Below are positions 62,374 through 64,000 of a DNA stretch of 64,000 bases, piece by piece. The stretch lies in the NCBI GenBank assembly GCA_001570385.1, contig BBYL01000010.1, positions 434,001-498,000 of the forward strand, in the 5' to 3' direction. The translations under genes were made by a program, and so were the position numbers. The notes beneath the pieces are model-generated. The model did no database searches, was not told the DNA's origin, and saw only the letters and a list, made by a program, of their open reading frames with translations. Every line of letters starts with the position of its first letter. Position 1 is the stretch's first letter. The DNA is from Microtetraspora glauca (GTDB lineage: Bacteria > Actinomycetota > Actinomycetes > Streptosporangiales > Streptosporangiaceae).

Positions 62374-63633
62374 ATGAAGCGCACTCTGGCTTTTGGCGGC
62401 CTCGTCGCCACTGCCGGCCTGCTGGCCGCTGGCCTCTCCGTGCCGGCTCAGGCTGCCGGTGACGTCGCCAGCGACGGCCTGGCCACCAACGGCATCGCCG
62501 CCTATGCGGTCGCCGGCTACTGGAAGGCCAACAAGGCCGCCAACCTGATCGGCGCCACGCCGTACAACGTCGAGACCAAGGTTGTCGCCAAGCACGTCTC
62601 CAAGGGCGGTCCGGCTCCGGACAGCAAGCCCGGTGTCGTGCCGGCGATCGGCGACGAGAAGAAGGCCGTCGCCAAGTCGAAGAACGTCAACCTGCCCAAG
62701 ACCACGGGCAAGGTGTTCTTCAAGGGCGCCGACGGCAAGAACCACTGGTGCTCCGCCACCTCGGTCCAGGCCGCGTACCGGAACCTCGTGGCCACGGCCG
62801 GACACTGTGTCTACGACACCGAGTCCAACGCCACCACCATGGAGAACTGGGTCTTCATCCCCGGTTACTACGAGGGCAAGACCCCGTGGGGCATCTACGT
62901 CGGCAAGCAGGCGTTCACGCACTACGACTTCGACGTCTACGAGGACGGCGACCGCAACTTCGCCTTCGTCACGGTGTACAACGGCCTCCAGTTCAACCAC
63001 GACGGCGTCGTCCGCCCCTTCACCAAGGGCGGCAACCCGGGTGAGTGGAAGGAAGTCTCCAAGGCCACCTGGGAGCAGTTCCCGAAGAGGTTCCGTGACG
63101 AGTCGGACCTCTGCCACCAGGAGGGCGGCAGGTACTGGGTGTGGGCGTTCGTCGACGCCGGTCGCCTGGGCGACAACGTCGGTGGGCAGGGTCTGGCCTA
63201 CAACCAGAAGGTCGGCAAGCCGGTCTTCGTGTTCGGCTACCCGAGCGGCTCGCACCTCGACGGCAACTACGCCTACTCCGGCAAGACCCTCAAGTGGACC
63301 TACGGCAAGACCTTCGCGGTCCAGGCCCCGTCCATCAAGGGCGAGGAGCTCATCGGCACCAAGTCGTCGTTCACCGGTGAGGGCGCCCTCGGCTCCTCCT
63401 GGCTGGTGAACTACAACAACGGCCGCCGTCTGGGCTACCTGAACGGTGTGACCATCGGCGTCTCCGACACCGACGGCAACAACCGCTTCGACACCAGCTT
63501 CTCGCCGTACTTCGACGGCGAGCTGTACGGCGTCTACTCCGCGGCCAAGAACCTCTGGTCCGGCTCGATCGCGGTTCCGTTCGAGTCGCCCGCTCTGCCG
63601 CACCCGACCGCGTCATCGTCCTCGGCGAGCTAG
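62374..63633 (+). CDS. Secreted trypsin-fold pseudoprotease, array member 6 (only His kept)
   Basis: This 419-residue protein is closely similar to member 5 (same first 21 residues and nearly identical last third). His is present in T-A-G-H-C, but Asp is Asn (D-R-N-F-A-F-V) and Ser is Leu (E-G-A-L-G-S-S-W), so proteolysis is not expected. After the shared ending W-S-G-S-I-A it continues for about 19 residues (V-P-F-E-S-P, then a Ser-rich end) because the stop codon used by member 5 is missing. ATG 62374 follows AAGGAG. The signal peptide is intact. Confidence 0.86.
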   Translation: MKRTLAFGGLVATAGLLAAGLSVPAQAAGDVASDGLATNGIAAYAVAGYWKANKAANLIGATPYNVETKVVAKHVSKGGPAPDSKPGVVPAIGDEKKAVAKSKNVNLPKTTGKVFFKGADGKNHWCSATSVQAAYRNLVATAGHCVYDTESNATTMENWVFIPGYYEGKTPWGIYVGKQAFTHYDFDVYEDGDRNFAFVTVYNGLQFNHDGVVRPFTKGGNPGEWKEVSKATWEQFPKRFRDESDLCHQEGGRYWVWAFVDAGRLGDNVGGQGLAYNQKVGKPVFVFGYPSGSHLDGNYAYSGKTLKWTYGKTFAVQAPSIKGEELIGTKSSFTGEGALGSSWLVNYNNGRRLGYLNGVTIGVSDTDGNNRFDTSFSPYFDGELYGVYSAAKNLWSGSIAVPFESPALPHPTASSSSAS

Positions 63634-63650
63634 TTCGTCAGTTAGTTCAG

Positions 63651-63680
63651 AAAGGCCCGGCTGCCAGCCGGGCCTTTTTG
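63651..63680 (+). terminator. Terminator after array member 6
   Basis: AAAGGCCCGGCTG and CAGCCGGGCCTTT form a 12-13 bp stem with a minimal loop and a following T-run, 18 bp after the stop codon. Confidence 0.8.
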
Positions 63681-63926
63681 GCGTTTCAGAGCTTGGGCGG
63701 TTTCAGAGCTTGCCGTTCCATGACGGACCGTTCCATGACGCGGCGCGTGGAACGACTCCGCGGCAATTTCACTCGGCCCGCGGTAGGCGCGCTCACTCGC
63801 TGAACGCCGCATCGCGACACATTACAGCAGCGCGACGTAATCGGTCCGTCACCGAAACGGTGATGCTCGACGACCGGAAGAGGCCGCTTAGACGTGAGTC
63901 GCGCCGATACGGTGCCGTGTATTTCA

Positions 63927-63942
63927 TGTGATCCGCATCACA
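63927..63942. promoter_or_regulatory. Perfect CRP-type box at the right edge
   Basis: TGTGATCCGCATCACA matches TGTGA-N6-TCACA exactly. By analogy with members 3, 5 and 6, a start codon is expected about 270-290 bp downstream, outside the window. Confidence 0.75.
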
Positions 63943-64000
63943 ATAACAAAGGGTCTCGATCCGGCCGGCACCCGCGCGGCCACATCAAGGAAATCCACCG

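Larger units (their letters stand above)
63634..64000. other. Right-edge region with promoter elements of a probable further array member
   Basis: After the terminator of member 6 there is no convincing gene up to the window end. Direct repeats of TTCCATGACGGACC-like words lie near 63717-63740. A perfect CRP-type box at 63927-63942 is placed as in the other array units, so another paralogue probably starts near 64200. Confidence 0.5.

Overview
The window is a high-GC actinobacterial chromosome segment. Many genes use GTG or TTG starts, neighbouring genes commonly overlap by ATGA or GTGA, a fused E2/E1 2-oxoglutarate dehydrogenase is present, and PadR, ROK and XRE-type regulators are frequent. 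Together with the small DUF6104-like gene after kgd and a large family of secreted trypsin-like proteins, this points to a filamentous actinomycete, most likely of the Streptosporangiales. The taxon is inferred, not proven. No rRNA, tRNA, CRISPR array or insertion sequence was seen.

Layout. 1-3395 (minus): a glycine-betaine/choline-type ABC importer operon. 3674-5293: a sigma-factor-like protein with a C-terminal membrane anchor. 5336-15904: a steroid side-chain catabolism island containing chsE1-chsE2-chsH2-chsH1, a KstR repressor, a FadA5-type thiolase, a FadR-type regulator, an NlpC/P60 protein and a CYP125/142-like P450. 16015-22664: an XRE regulator, GDP-mannose dehydratase, a family-4 glycosyltransferase, two methyltransferases and a prenyltransferase-like toroid protein. 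22801-24620: PPOX protein, ferredoxin and alcohol dehydrogenase. Five KstR-type boxes (four matching TNNAACNNGTTNNA perfectly) tie the steroid island, the P450, the PPOX-ferredoxin-ADH operon and, unexpectedly, the glycosyltransferase region into one apparent regulon.

24748-25901: a broken AAA ATPase. 26050-33171 (minus): a sugar ABC importer with a ROK regulator, a MocA-type oxidoreductase and a sugar-phosphate isomerase. 33396-39903: assorted redox and detoxification genes (HSD17B4-like SDR, DapB-like protein, flavin and FMN reductases, MBL hydrolase, MFS pump with ArsR regulator). 40100-42631: a secreted GH9 cellulase behind a perfect CebR box. 42711-45127: a VapBC module beside a truncated SDR, a TetR regulator and a B3/4-domain protein. 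45319-51003: kgd, a DUF6104-like protein and a DUF4097/PadR pair. 51204-52954: a quinone-oxidoreductase-like gene and a second VapBC.

53525-64000 is the most unusual part. A subtilisin-inhibitor-like gene is followed by six tandem paralogues of a secreted trypsin-fold protein. Paralogues 1, 3 and 4 keep the His-Asp-Ser triad. Paralogue 2 has Ser to Asp. Paralogue 6 keeps only His. Paralogue 5 has lost all three residues. Four paralogues share a core promoter followed at constant spacing by a hairpin leader whose stem covaries. Perfect CRP-type palindromes (TGTGA-N6-TCACA) lie about 270-290 bp upstream of three of them, with a degenerate one before a fourth. A further perfect CRP-type box at the right edge predicts a seventh member just outside the window. 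I consider this protease/pseudoprotease array, with its inhibitor and shared leader RNA, the best candidate for an undescribed system.
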